From: Thermoflexus sp.
Lineage (GTDB): Bacteria; Chloroflexota; Anaerolineae; Thermoflexales; Thermoflexaceae
Length of the DNA stretch: 64,000 bases
NCBI RefSeq assembly: GCF_034432235.1
Contig: NZ_DAOUCJ010000111.1
Coordinates: forward strand, 1-64,000
Direction: 5' to 3'
The notes beneath the pieces were generated by a model. That model saw only the letters and a list, made by a program, of their open reading frames with translations. It did no database searches and was not told the DNA's origin. Shown piece by piece: positions 17,468-25,547 of this stretch. Both the position numbers and the translations under genes were made by a program. Position 1 is the first letter of the stretch; each line of letters begins with the position of its first letter.

Positions 17468-18019
17468 ATGCGGCTGAACGGCCGGAAGGTAGCGATCCTG
17501 GTGGAGGAGGGCTTTGAGGACCTGGAGTTCTGGGTCCCGTTGATGCGCCTTCAGGAGGAAGGGGCCTCCGTAACGGTGGTCGGGCTGGAGGCCGGGAAGG
17601 TCGTCCGCAGCAAGAGCGGAGGGCTCACGGCGAAAGCGGATGTGGCCGCTGATCAGGTTTCCGCCGCAGATTTCGATGCGGTGGTGATCCCTGGCGGCTG
17701 GGCGCCTGACAAGCTGAGGCGCTATGAGGCGGTCCTGCGCCTGGTCCGGGAAGCTTACCAGCAGGGGAAGATCGTGGCGATGATCTGCCACGGCGGTCAG
17801 GTGGGGATCTCCGCGGGCATCGTGCGAGGGCATCGGGCGACCGGAAGCCTGGGGATCAAGGATGATCTGATCAACGCGGGGGCCATCTGGGTGGATGAGC
17901 CGGCTTTCCGGGAGGGCAACCTGGTCTGGGGCCGTGTGGTTCCAGACATCCCGGCCTTCTGCCGGGAGCTGGTGGCCGCTCTGGTCGGCGAGCCGGCCCC
18001 CGCAACCCCTGCCCGGTGA
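17468..18019 (+). CDS. DJ-1/PfpI family protein
   Basis: 183 residues of the glutamine-amidotransferase-like DJ-1/PfpI fold. Nucleophile Cys lies in 'VAMICHGGQV', Glu in 'EEGFEDLEFW' and 'DAVVIPGGWAPD' are typical. Some relatives act on methylglyoxal or glycated products; dihydroxyacetone phosphate made by this operon is a source of methylglyoxal, so a protective role is a reasonable inference. ATG 17468 follows GAGGTGG; two codons upstream GTG 17462 is possible. Confidence 0.85.
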   Translation: MRLNGRKVAILVEEGFEDLEFWVPLMRLQEEGASVTVVGLEAGKVVRSKSGGLTAKADVAADQVSAADFDAVVIPGGWAPDKLRRYEAVLRLVREAYQQGKIVAMICHGGQVGISAGIVRGHRATGSLGIKDDLINAGAIWVDEPAFREGNLVWGRVVPDIPAFCRELVAALVGEPAPATPAR

Positions 18020-18028
18020 GAGGCCTGC

Positions 18029-18433
18029 ATGGTCGCTCTGGTGATCGTCGCCCATAGCGCCAAACTGGCGGAGGGGGTGAAAGAGCTGGCCGAGCAGATG
18101 GTGCAAGGCCGGGTTCCGATCTTTGCGGCCGGGGGCCTGGATGAGCACACGCTGGGCACCAATGTGGAGCGGATCCGGCAGGCGCTGGAGATGGCCCTCG
18201 CCCGGGCGGATGAGGTCCTGGTTTTGATGGATCTGGGCAGCGCGGTGATGGGGGCCCAGATGGCGATCGAGATGCTGGCCCCCCAGGTTCGCCCCCGCAT
18301 CCGATTGAGCCAGGCGCCGCTGGTGGAGGGGGCGATCGTGGCCGCCGTGGAGGCCTCCATCGGCAAAACCGCGGCGGAGATCGAGGCCACAGCGGTCGAG
18401 GCCTGCCGGATGCCCAAGGTGCCCCAGGGATGA
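18029..18433 (+). CDS. dhaM: PEP-dependent dihydroxyacetone kinase phosphotransferase subunit DhaM
   Basis: 134 residues, EIIA-mannose-like fold only. Phosphorylation site His9 in 'LVIVAHSAKLAEG'; 'LMDLGSAVMGAQMAIE' matches the family. It takes phosphate from HPr and recharges ADP on DhaL. E. coli DhaM carries fused HPr and enzyme-I parts; here these are separate genes directly after. Starts 9 bp after the PfpI gene. Confidence 0.94.
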   Translation: MVALVIVAHSAKLAEGVKELAEQMVQGRVPIFAAGGLDEHTLGTNVERIRQALEMALARADEVLVLMDLGSAVMGAQMAIEMLAPQVRPRIRLSQAPLVEGAIVAAVEASIGKTAAEIEATAVEACRMPKVPQG

Positions 18434-18469
18434 AGAACCCGCGGGAATCCATGGGACCTGAGGCGAGGG

Positions 18470-18751
18470 ATGCAGCAGGTTACGTTGACGTTAACGAACG
18501 CGGTCGGTTTGCACGCGCGCCCGGCGGCCCTCTTTGTGCAGACGGCCGCCCGGTTTCGTTCGAACATCACGGTCCGGAACGTCACCCGCGGGACCCCTCC
18601 GGTGAACGCCAAGGCGATCCTGGCGGTGCTCACCCTGGGGGCGGAGCACGGCCATGTCATTGAGATCGCCGCGGAGGGGCCGGATGAGGCGGATGCCATT
18701 GCCGCTCTGAAGGCGCTGGTGGAATCTCGATTCGGGGAGGATGGGGGATGA
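18470..18751 (+). CDS. ptsH: Phosphocarrier protein HPr
   Basis: 93 residues. Active His15 in 'GLHARPAALFVQ'. The regulatory site that is Ser46 in Bacillus HPr (V-N-L-K-S-I) reads V-N-A-K-A-I here, so phosphorylation by HPr kinase is not possible at that place. Carries phosphate from enzyme I to DhaM. Ends in a 4-nt overlap with ptsI (ATGA). Confidence 0.95.
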   Translation: MQQVTLTLTNAVGLHARPAALFVQTAARFRSNITVRNVTRGTPPVNAKAILAVLTLGAEHGHVIEIAAEGPDEADAIAALKALVESRFGEDGG

Positions 18752-20457
18752 GCCGTCGCCTGCGGGGTCTCCCCGCTTCCCCGGGGATCGCCATCGGACC
18801 GATCTGGTGGTTCCGGCGAGCGCTTCCGGCCGCGATGCGGACGCGCGGAGAGGACGCGGCGGCCGAACGGATGCGGCTGCAGGCGGCCCAGGAACGAGCG
18901 GCGGCAGAACTCGCCGCGCTCCGGGCGGCCCAGCGGGATCGCCTGTCTCCCGAGGAGCTGGCGATCTTCGAGGCTCAGGAGCTGATGCTCCGCGACCCGG
19001 AGTTGATGGCCGCGGTGGAGGCGGAGCTCGCCGCAGGCGCTTCCGCGGAGGCAGCGTGGATGAAGGCCGTGGAGGCTTTCGCGGCCCAGCTGATGGCGCT
19101 TCCAGATCCCTACTTCCAGGCTCGTGCGGCGGACGTGCGGGATGTGGGGAACCGGGTGCTGCGTCATCTCGTGGGCGGCCTGGAGGCGCCCGCCATGCCG
19201 GACGAGCCCGTGGTGGTGGCAGCCGATGACCTGTTGCCCTCGGAGACCGTCAGCCTGGATCCCCGACGGGTGCTAGCCTTTGTCACAGAAGGGGGCGGGC
19301 CGACCGCCCATGCGGCCATCCTGGCCCGTCGCTTAGGAGTCCCGGCAGTGGTCGCGATCGGGCCGGACCTCCGAACGATCCCCGAGGGCGCGCGGGTGCT
19401 GGTGGATGGGGAGGCCGGGTGGGTGGAAGTGGAGCCGGGCTCCGAGGCGGTGCGTCAGGCCCAGGCCCGGCGGGCGGTGTGGCTTCAGGAGCGGGCGCAT
19501 GCCGAGGCCGTCGCCCATGAACCGGCCCGAACCCGGGATGGCGTCCAGATCGAGGTGGCGGCCAATGTGGGAAGCATGGAGGATGCGCGGGAGGCCTTCC
19601 AGAAAGGAGCGGACAGCATCGGCCTGTTGCGCACGGAGTTCCTCTACCTGGGCCGGGCAGCCGCCCCGACGGAAGAAGAGGAGAGCGCCATCTACCGGGC
19701 CCTGTTGGAGGCGATGGGAGGGAAGCCGGTGGTGGTGCGCACCCTGGATGTGGGCGGCGATAAGCCGTTGCCCTATCTCCCAATGCCCCCCGAGGCGAAT
19801 CCGTTCCTGGGGGTGCGGGGCGTGCGGCTCGCCCGGCAGCATCCCGACCTGTTGCGCCAGCAGCTTCGCGCGCTGCTCCGCGCCGGGGTGGGGTTCCCCC
19901 TGCGCATTATGTTCCCCATGGTGAGCACGGTGGAGGAAATCCGCTGGCTCCGTGCGTTCTTGGAAGAGGTGCGCTCGGCCCTCGCGGCGGAAGGCTTCCC
20001 CCTGCCCCCGGATCTGCAGGTGGGGATGATGGTAGAGGTGCCGGCCGCCGCGCTGCTGACGGAGCATTTCCTGCCCTGGGTGGATTTTTTCAGCATCGGG
20101 ACGAACGATCTGGCCCAATACACGCTGGCGGCGGATCGGACCAACCCGGCGGTGGCCGGGCTGGCCGATGGGTTGCACCCCGCGGTGCTGCGCCTGATCC
20201 GCCATGTGACAGCTGCGACCGAAGGAACGGGGAAATGGGTTGGCGTCTGCGGGGAGCTGGCCGGGGATCTCCTGGCGGTGCCGGTGTTAATCGGGCTGGG
20301 GGTGCAGGAGCTCAGCGTGAACCCGGTGCGGGTGCCGGAAGTGAAGGCCACAGTCCGCCGCTGGTCGATGGCGGAGGCCCGCGCCCTGGCCGAGGAAGCG
20401 CTTCGCCAGGCCGATGCGGCCGCCGTCCGCTCCCTGGTCGCCGAGGCGCGTTCCTGA
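18748..20457 (+). CDS. ptsI: Phosphoenolpyruvate-protein phosphotransferase (enzyme I)
   Basis: 569 residues, full enzyme I. Phospho-His188 in 'GGGPTAHAAILARRLGVPAVV' region (core GPTAHAAILARRLG); PEP-binding barrel with 'IGLLRTEFLYL', 'VVVRTLDVGGDKPLPY' and the end motif 'FFSIGTNDLAQYTLAADR'. Starts PTS phosphate flow. No sugar EIIB/EIIC gene is in the window, so DhaM is the only visible acceptor. Last gene of the glycerol/DHA unit; no clear terminator follows. Confidence 0.95.
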   Translation: MSRRLRGLPASPGIAIGPIWWFRRALPAAMRTRGEDAAAERMRLQAAQERAAAELAALRAAQRDRLSPEELAIFEAQELMLRDPELMAAVEAELAAGASAEAAWMKAVEAFAAQLMALPDPYFQARAADVRDVGNRVLRHLVGGLEAPAMPDEPVVVAADDLLPSETVSLDPRRVLAFVTEGGGPTAHAAILARRLGVPAVVAIGPDLRTIPEGARVLVDGEAGWVEVEPGSEAVRQAQARRAVWLQERAHAEAVAHEPARTRDGVQIEVAANVGSMEDAREAFQKGADSIGLLRTEFLYLGRAAAPTEEEESAIYRALLEAMGGKPVVVRTLDVGGDKPLPYLPMPPEANPFLGVRGVRLARQHPDLLRQQLRALLRAGVGFPLRIMFPMVSTVEEIRWLRAFLEEVRSALAAEGFPLPPDLQVGMMVEVPAAALLTEHFLPWVDFFSIGTNDLAQYTLAADRTNPAVAGLADGLHPAVLRLIRHVTAATEGTGKWVGVCGELAGDLLAVPVLIGLGVQELSVNPVRVPEVKATVRRWSMAEARALAEEALRQADAAAVRSLVAEARS

Positions 20458-20533
20458 GATCCCGGCGAACAACCGAGTCCCCTCGTCCGAGCCTGCTGCG
20501 CCCGGCTGTCCGGTCTGTCATTCCGTCGTCAGG

Positions 20534-21517
20534 TTAACCGTTCAACAGCGTAGCGATCAGGGCGATCAGGAAGGTGCCCAGGGCGGCGAGGGCCAGAAGC
20601 CGATGCCGGCGCCAGAGGATCTCCCCCGCGCTCTCCGGCGGCGCCCAGACTTCGGTCGAACGGCTGGTCGAACTGATTCCCAGCAGCTCCGCCCGGAAGG
20701 TGGCCACGCTGGGCGGGCGGTCATCCGGGTGCATCGCCATCGCGTTCAGGATGGCCCGCTCCACCCGGGGGGAGATCCGCGGGTTGATCGCCCGGGGGGG
20801 GACGAGGGAGTCGGGCTTCAGAAAGCGTTGTCGGGCATCGGGAGGGGGGGTGTTGGTCAGCAAGTGGTAAAGGGTCGCCCCCAGGGCGTAGATATCGGAG
20901 CGGACATCGGTATGGCCCACATCGCCGCCATACTGCTCCAGGGGCGTATATGCGGCTGTGCCTCGCCCCTGCAGGATCGTAATCGTCCGCTCCTCATCCG
21001 GCGCCAGGAGCTTCACCAGCCCGAAGTCCACCAGCTTGATGCGGCCATCCGGCGTCAGTTTGATGTTGGAAGGCTTGATGTCGCGATGCACGATGGGCGG
21101 CTCCTGACGGTGCAGATAGTCCAGCGCATCGCAGAGCTGTTCCGTCCAGTTCAACACCGTCCGCTCATCGAGGAACCGCCCGCTCTCCTTGGCCTCCTCA
21201 ATGATCTCCCGCAGGTCGCGGCCGGGGACGAAATCCATCACCAGGTAATCGCGATCGCCCTCCGAGAAATAGTCGGAAACCTTGGGGAGATTCGGGTGAT
21301 CCAGTCGGGCCAGGACGCTCGCCTCGCGGTAGAACTGCAGGCGGGCCTGTTCCCGATAAGCGGGGTCGGCCTCGAAGCTGAAGAGGATCTCCTTGATGGC
21401 GCAGCGGCGGCCTTCCAGCAGGGTGTCCTCCGCTTCATAGACGGCACCCATTCCTCCCCGCCCGATGGGACGCAGGATCTTATAGCGGCCGTGGAGCATG
21501 GTCCCCGGCTTGAGCAT
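20534..21517 (-). CDS. Hanks-type Ser/Thr protein kinase with C-terminal membrane anchor
   Basis: 327 residues. Kinase domain about 12-265: 'IGRGGMGAVYEAED', Lys in 'RCAIKEI', 'VHRDIKPSNIKL', 'VDFGLVKLL', 'DIYALGATLYHLL'. A membrane helix at about 303-323 ends the protein, so the kinase domain is cytosolic; there is no external sensor domain. ATG 21517 has AGAGGAC upstream; a second ATG six codons in is possible. Convergent with ptsI. Substrate unknown. Confidence 0.93.
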   Translation of the reverse strand: MLKPGTMLHGRYKILRPIGRGGMGAVYEAEDTLLEGRRCAIKEILFSFEADPAYREQARLQFYREASVLARLDHPNLPKVSDYFSEGDRDYLVMDFVPGRDLREIIEEAKESGRFLDERTVLNWTEQLCDALDYLHRQEPPIVHRDIKPSNIKLTPDGRIKLVDFGLVKLLAPDEERTITILQGRGTAAYTPLEQYGGDVGHTDVRSDIYALGATLYHLLTNTPPPDARQRFLKPDSLVPPRAINPRISPRVERAILNAMAMHPDDRPPSVATFRAELLGISSTSRSTEVWAPPESAGEILWRRHRLLALAALGTFLIALIATLLNG

Positions 21518-21703
21518 GGCGGTCCTCTTCTCCGAAATCCTCGCGTTTGTTTCATTTTAACTTAAGGGAGTCCAGAGGCGGACGCTCCCCAACACGGAGC
21601 CGCTCTGCCCTTCGCCGAACGCGGACCTGAACCTCACGCCAGATCGGGAGGCTCTGGCGATCTTCGTGGGAGAATGGGAAGGCTGGACGGTGAAGCCGCT
21701 GGC

Positions 21704-22615
21704 TTAACGTTCCCGGCCGAGGATGGCCCGCAGCGCCGATTCGAGATCCGGGTACCGGAACGGGAAGCCCGCTTCCAGCAGCCGCCGGGGCAGCACGAAC
21801 TGCCCGGTGAGCAGGAAGTCCGCTCCCTCGCCGAAGACGAGCCGGAGGGCGAGCGCCGGCACCGGAAGCCATGCCGGCCGCCCCAGAACCCGGCCCAGGA
21901 TGCGGGAGAACTCGGCGTTGCTGACCGGCTGAGGGGCGGTCAGGTTATAAGGCCCACGGGCATCCGGACGCTCCATCAGGAACTTCACGGCCTCCACCCA
22001 GTCCGCCCGATGGATCCATGACCAGCCCTGGCGCCCGTTCCCCAGCGGCCCGCCCACGAACAGACGGAACGGGAGCAACAACCGGGCCAGGGCGCCGCCG
22101 TCCCGTTCCAGGACCAGGCCGGTGCGCAGGATCACCCGGCGGACTCCCATCGCTTCCACCGGCTGGGTGCTGGCTTCCCAATCCACGGCCAGCCGGGCCA
22201 GGAAGTCATTTCCGGGCGGATCCTCCTCGGTCAGCCGCTCATCGCCCCGGGGGCCGTAATATCCGACCGCCGAGGCCTGCAGCAGGACCTGGGGTTTCGT
22301 GCGGGCGGCGGCGATCGCCTCCACCACCGCGCGGCCTGCGTTCAGCCGGCTTTCTCGAATGCGCTGTTTGGTGGCTGCCGTCCATCGCTGCCCGATGCTC
22401 TCACCGGCCAGGTTGATCACGGCGAAGGCGCCGTCCATGAGGTGCGCCCATCCGGTTGGGGTGCGTCCATCCCATCGTGTGGCCTGCACGCCGGGCGGAA
22501 GCCGGGCCAGCTCCGGCCGCCGGGAGAGGACGATCACCTCATAGCCGGCTTCCTGGAGACGTCCCGTGAGCGCCCGGCCCAGAAACCCGGTTCCTCCTAA
22601 GATCAGCACGCGCAT
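21704..22615 (-). CDS. TIGR01777 family NAD(P)-dependent epimerase-like protein
   Basis: 303 residues, extended SDR fold. 'VLILGGTGFLGRALTGRLQ' binds the cofactor; 'INLAGESIGQRWTAATKQRI', 'QASAVGYYGPRGDE' and 'WSWIHRADWVEAVKFLM' are diagnostic of the YfcH/SulA-like group. Reaction unknown for the family at large. ATG 22615 follows AGGAGGAGG; longer in-frame reading to 22783 is rejected. Same strand as the penicillin acylase gene, 80 bp apart. Confidence 0.88.
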   Translation of the reverse strand: MRVLILGGTGFLGRALTGRLQEAGYEVIVLSRRPELARLPPGVQATRWDGRTPTGWAHLMDGAFAVINLAGESIGQRWTAATKQRIRESRLNAGRAVVEAIAAARTKPQVLLQASAVGYYGPRGDERLTEEDPPGNDFLARLAVDWEASTQPVEAMGVRRVILRTGLVLERDGGALARLLLPFRLFVGGPLGNGRQGWSWIHRADWVEAVKFLMERPDARGPYNLTAPQPVSNAEFSRILGRVLGRPAWLPVPALALRLVFGEGADFLLTGQFVLPRRLLEAGFPFRYPDLESALRAILGRER

Positions 22616-22695
22616 TCGAGCACCTCCTCCTGTGCGGTTTTCCCTATGGGGCGGTGGAAGGGACTTTCGCCCCGATCCCGCATGCGAGCCATGTT

Positions 22696-25146
22696 CTACG
22701 GCTGGAGCCTCAGGATCCCCTCCGCGTTCTGTTCCACTTCCTCCCGGGACCAGAGCATGGGATGGTATTCCCCGCGTAGCCACATCGGGATCATATCATC
22801 GTAATGCGGATGATCGGGGAGCCCGGACTGGCCGGTCGTGTGGATGAAGCGGCTGTCGGACCAGTGGGCCGTTGAGGCGATGAAGCGCAGGGAGGGCAGG
22901 CTGCGCACGGCGAATCCTTTCTGGACGTTGAAACCGATGTTGTTCACCGCCGCGCTGGTCCCGGGGGCCGGGTAGGGCCCGCGGTTGAAAATCCCCTCGA
23001 TCGGTCGGATCCCGGACTGCCCCAGGGTGCCGTGGGTGAAGGTGGCCGTATGGACCCTCCCCCAGGTCCACGCGCGGGGATCGGGGCCCAGGCGCGCGCG
23101 CAGCTCGGCCACCGCCTGCTCGAAGGCCCGCCGCACGATATCATCCCGGGTCTCCCGCTGGGGCGTGCGCAGGTCATCCCACCAGGAAAGCTCCGGCTGG
23201 GCCAGGGCCCAGCGGGCCCAGTAGCGGTTGTGGCTGCCGCCGGTGAGCAGATCCTGAAGGATCTCCTCGCCCAGCTCATCGACCCATGCTTCGTGGAGCA
23301 GATGTTTCAGGAAGGCCTCGAAGATGGTGGGCCCGGCCTGATCCGGCGTGGCCCGGAAATCCCAGGCCCGCAGGATCTCCTGAGCTTGGCGGGCCAGGGG
23401 GTCTGTAAAGGATATCTGGAGGACATACGACACGATGTCCCGCGCCGCCAGCGAGAAGGTATCGTTCTGAATCGCGGCCATGTCATCGATGGAGAGGCGA
23501 TCCTTCATCCGGAGGAGGTCCACGATCCGCTGGGCCCGGTCTCCGTAATCCCAGACGGCGGCCAGGAAGTGGGGATAGGAAGGATCCACCACGGCGTTGT
23601 TCGCGGTGACGATGAATCCCTCCGGCGGATCCAGCCGCCGGGGCATTTCCTCATACGGAACATATCCCACCCACTCATACTCTCCGCTCCAGCCCGGGAC
23701 GGGGAGCAGGCCGTTCCCCTTCGCCCGGATGGGGACACGGCCGGTGGCCTGATAGCCGATGTGGCCATCCACATCCGCATAGACGAAGTTCTGGCCGGGC
23801 ACATCCCAATCCGCCAGGGCTTCGTGGAACTCCTCCCAGTTCCGCGCGCGGTTCAGCCGCAGGAGCGCCCGCACGATCCGCGAGGGCTCCAGGGCGGTCC
23901 AGCGGAAAGCATAGAGGGTCTGGGTGCGGGTGAGGGCTTCCACCACATCGTTGATCACCGGGCCGTGGCGGGTGATCCGCACCGGGAGGAGGAGAGGCTC
24001 GGCCTGGCCGGCGATGCGGATCTCCTCGGTGATCACCTGCACAGGCTCCCACTTCCCCCGAAATTCCACCTCCAGCGGGTTTTGCGGATTGACCCGCTCC
24101 ATGTAGAGGTCCTGCACGTCGGGCCCCAGGTTGGTCACGCCCCAGGCGATGCGGTCGTTGTGGCCGATCACCACGCCCGGGACGCCGGGGAACGAGGCGC
24201 CGGCGACCTGAAGGGGGCATTCGGGTGTGACGGGCTCGCAGTGCAGGGCCACCTCATACCAGATGCTGGGCATCTGGATGCGGAGATGGGGATCGTTGGC
24301 CAGGATCGGCTTCCCGGTGACCGACCGCGATCCCGCCACCACCCAGTTATTGGATCCCAGGTCCGGGGCGTCGCCCAGGGTGATCCGTCGCAGCTCGTGC
24401 CCGAGGTCCAGCCAGGCGCGGGCCGTTTCCTCGGGGATCGGGGTTTCGAGGACAGCGGCCGGCACGATGATCGGCCGGTCGGCGGGATAAGGGAGGACGA
24501 TCTCCGACAGGCGCTCCGGGCCGATCTTCTGGACGATCCGCGCGTTGAGGAGCTCGTCATCCCAGTTCCCGCCCAGATCCCAGGCCATGACCTTGGCCCA
24601 GGCGACGGTGTGGAGCGGCTGCCACGGCTCGATTTCCCATCGTCGTCCGAAGAGGCGGAAGAGGGTGAACTCCAGGGGCAGGCGATCGCGCTGCTGTTCC
24701 AGGTAAGCGTTCACCCCGGCCGCATAGGCTTCCAGGATCGCCCGCTCCTCGGGCCCCAGGGCTTCCAGATCCTGCCGCGCGGCCCGATGCCACCCCAGGG
24801 TGCGGATGAAGCGATCCTGGTTCACGGTCGTCTTCCCCAGCATTTCGGAGAGGCGACCGGTTCCGATGTGACGCCAGAACTCCATCTGCCAGAAGCGATC
24901 CTGAGCGTGAACGAAGCCCTGGGCCATGAAGAGGTCGTGGAGATTCGAGGCGTAAATGTGGGGCACGCCCCAGCGATCCCGGATCACGGTGACGGGGGCC
25001 TGGAGGCCGGGGAGGCGGAGGGTTCCGCGGATCTGAGGGAATGCCTGACGGGAAGTCCGGTAGAAGGCGAAAGCGCCTCCGGCGAGAAGGAGCAGGAGCC
25101 CGATCCCCAATCCCAGGATGATCCCAAGCAGCAGGCGTCGGCGCAT
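22696..25146 (-). CDS. Penicillin acylase (penicillin amidase) family N-terminal nucleophile hydrolase
   Basis: 816 residues. An N-terminal signal anchor (about 3-27) is followed by the alpha-chain region with 'VIRDRWGVPHIYA' and 'FVHAQDRFWQMEFWRH', a spacer, and the beta chain. The autocatalytic site is 'DLGSNNWVVAG': cleavage before Ser makes it the N-terminal nucleophile; 'ILANDPHL' and 'AWGVTNLGPDVQDLY' follow as in the family. Periplasmic or extracytoplasmic amide hydrolase; homologues act on beta-lactams or acyl-homoserine lactones, substrate here unknown. ATG 25146 follows GAGGAGG; the longer frame to 25500 runs through the dispersed repeat and is rejected. Confidence 0.93.
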   Translation of the reverse strand: MRRRLLLGIILGLGIGLLLLLAGGAFAFYRTSRQAFPQIRGTLRLPGLQAPVTVIRDRWGVPHIYASNLHDLFMAQGFVHAQDRFWQMEFWRHIGTGRLSEMLGKTTVNQDRFIRTLGWHRAARQDLEALGPEERAILEAYAAGVNAYLEQQRDRLPLEFTLFRLFGRRWEIEPWQPLHTVAWAKVMAWDLGGNWDDELLNARIVQKIGPERLSEIVLPYPADRPIIVPAAVLETPIPEETARAWLDLGHELRRITLGDAPDLGSNNWVVAGSRSVTGKPILANDPHLRIQMPSIWYEVALHCEPVTPECPLQVAGASFPGVPGVVIGHNDRIAWGVTNLGPDVQDLYMERVNPQNPLEVEFRGKWEPVQVITEEIRIAGQAEPLLLPVRITRHGPVINDVVEALTRTQTLYAFRWTALEPSRIVRALLRLNRARNWEEFHEALADWDVPGQNFVYADVDGHIGYQATGRVPIRAKGNGLLPVPGWSGEYEWVGYVPYEEMPRRLDPPEGFIVTANNAVVDPSYPHFLAAVWDYGDRAQRIVDLLRMKDRLSIDDMAAIQNDTFSLAARDIVSYVLQISFTDPLARQAQEILRAWDFRATPDQAGPTIFEAFLKHLLHEAWVDELGEEILQDLLTGGSHNRYWARWALAQPELSWWDDLRTPQRETRDDIVRRAFEQAVAELRARLGPDPRAWTWGRVHTATFTHGTLGQSGIRPIEGIFNRGPYPAPGTSAAVNNIGFNVQKGFAVRSLPSLRFIASTAHWSDSRFIHTTGQSGLPDHPHYDDMIPMWLRGEYHPMLWSREEVEQNAEGILRLQP

Positions 25147-25275
25147 GGCAAGCCTCCTCGGAGAGATGTCCGGCCGGACCTCGGGCATGCGACGGGAGGG
25201 CGGAATTCTCCCCGGATGCCGGCAGCACGGCTTCTTTATCCTACCCTGAGACCGGGTCGCATGGGGAATGCATGG

Positions 25276-25463
25276 GATCGAATGAATTCGACCTCCAGAG
25301 GCCTTCGGCCACCGGCCGGCCTGCGCCGGCCGAAAGGATTTCTGCATCGGCGGAGGCCGACGCCCGGCGCGGAGCGCCTCCGAAGGCCGATTTCCATCGG
25401 CGCACCCGCCGACGCCTGGCGCGAAGCGCCTCACGGGGCTGATTTCCATCGGCGTGAGAGGCC
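25276..25463. repeat. Dispersed GC-rich repeat, copy A
   Basis: About 188 bp. Starts with TCGAATGAATTCGA, then a GGCCTTCGGCC-bearing module, then two 47-bp copies (25356-25402 and 25408-25454, period 52) rich in small hairpins such as CCGAT-TTCC-ATCGG and GGCGC-GGA-GCGCC. Closely similar to 45055-45230. No ORF features; resembles REP/MITE-like non-coding elements. Confidence 0.75.
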
Positions 25464-25466
25464 CGT

Positions 25467-25496
25467 TTGACACCCTTTTCCCAACCCGGGTATGAT
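25467..25496 (+). promoter_or_regulatory. Promoter of lepA
   Basis: TTGACA (25467-25472), 18-bp spacer, TATGAT (25491-25496). It begins 4 bp after repeat copy A. Confidence 0.8.
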
Positions 25497-25547
25497 GCAC
25501 ATCGATGGGGATCCGGGCGCATGCGCCCGGGATCGCGGGGGAAGAGA

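Larger units (their letters stand above)
25147..25547. other. Divergent intergenic region penicillin acylase / lepA
   Basis: Holds repeat copy A, the lepA promoter right at the end of the repeat, and an 18-bp palindrome CCGGGCGCATGCGCCCGG (25513-25530) in the lepA leader. Confidence 0.6.

Noticed and set aside
20458..20533. Terminator after ptsI
   Set aside because: No stem of useful length followed by a T-run on either strand.
21552..21872. 106-codon minus-strand ORF between kinase and epimerase genes
   Set aside because: Largely out-of-frame shadow of the epimerase gene with no ribosome-binding site.
25276..25463. Repeat A as coding sequence (in-frame N-terminal extension of the penicillin acylase)
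   Set aside because: The same sequence recurs at 45055-45230 in an intergenic place, and a signal peptide with ribosome-binding site starts at 25146.
23032..25470. 812-codon plus-strand ORF opposite the penicillin acylase gene
   Set aside because: Composition is the antisense of a clear family protein and the Pro/Gly/Arg-rich text has no domain.
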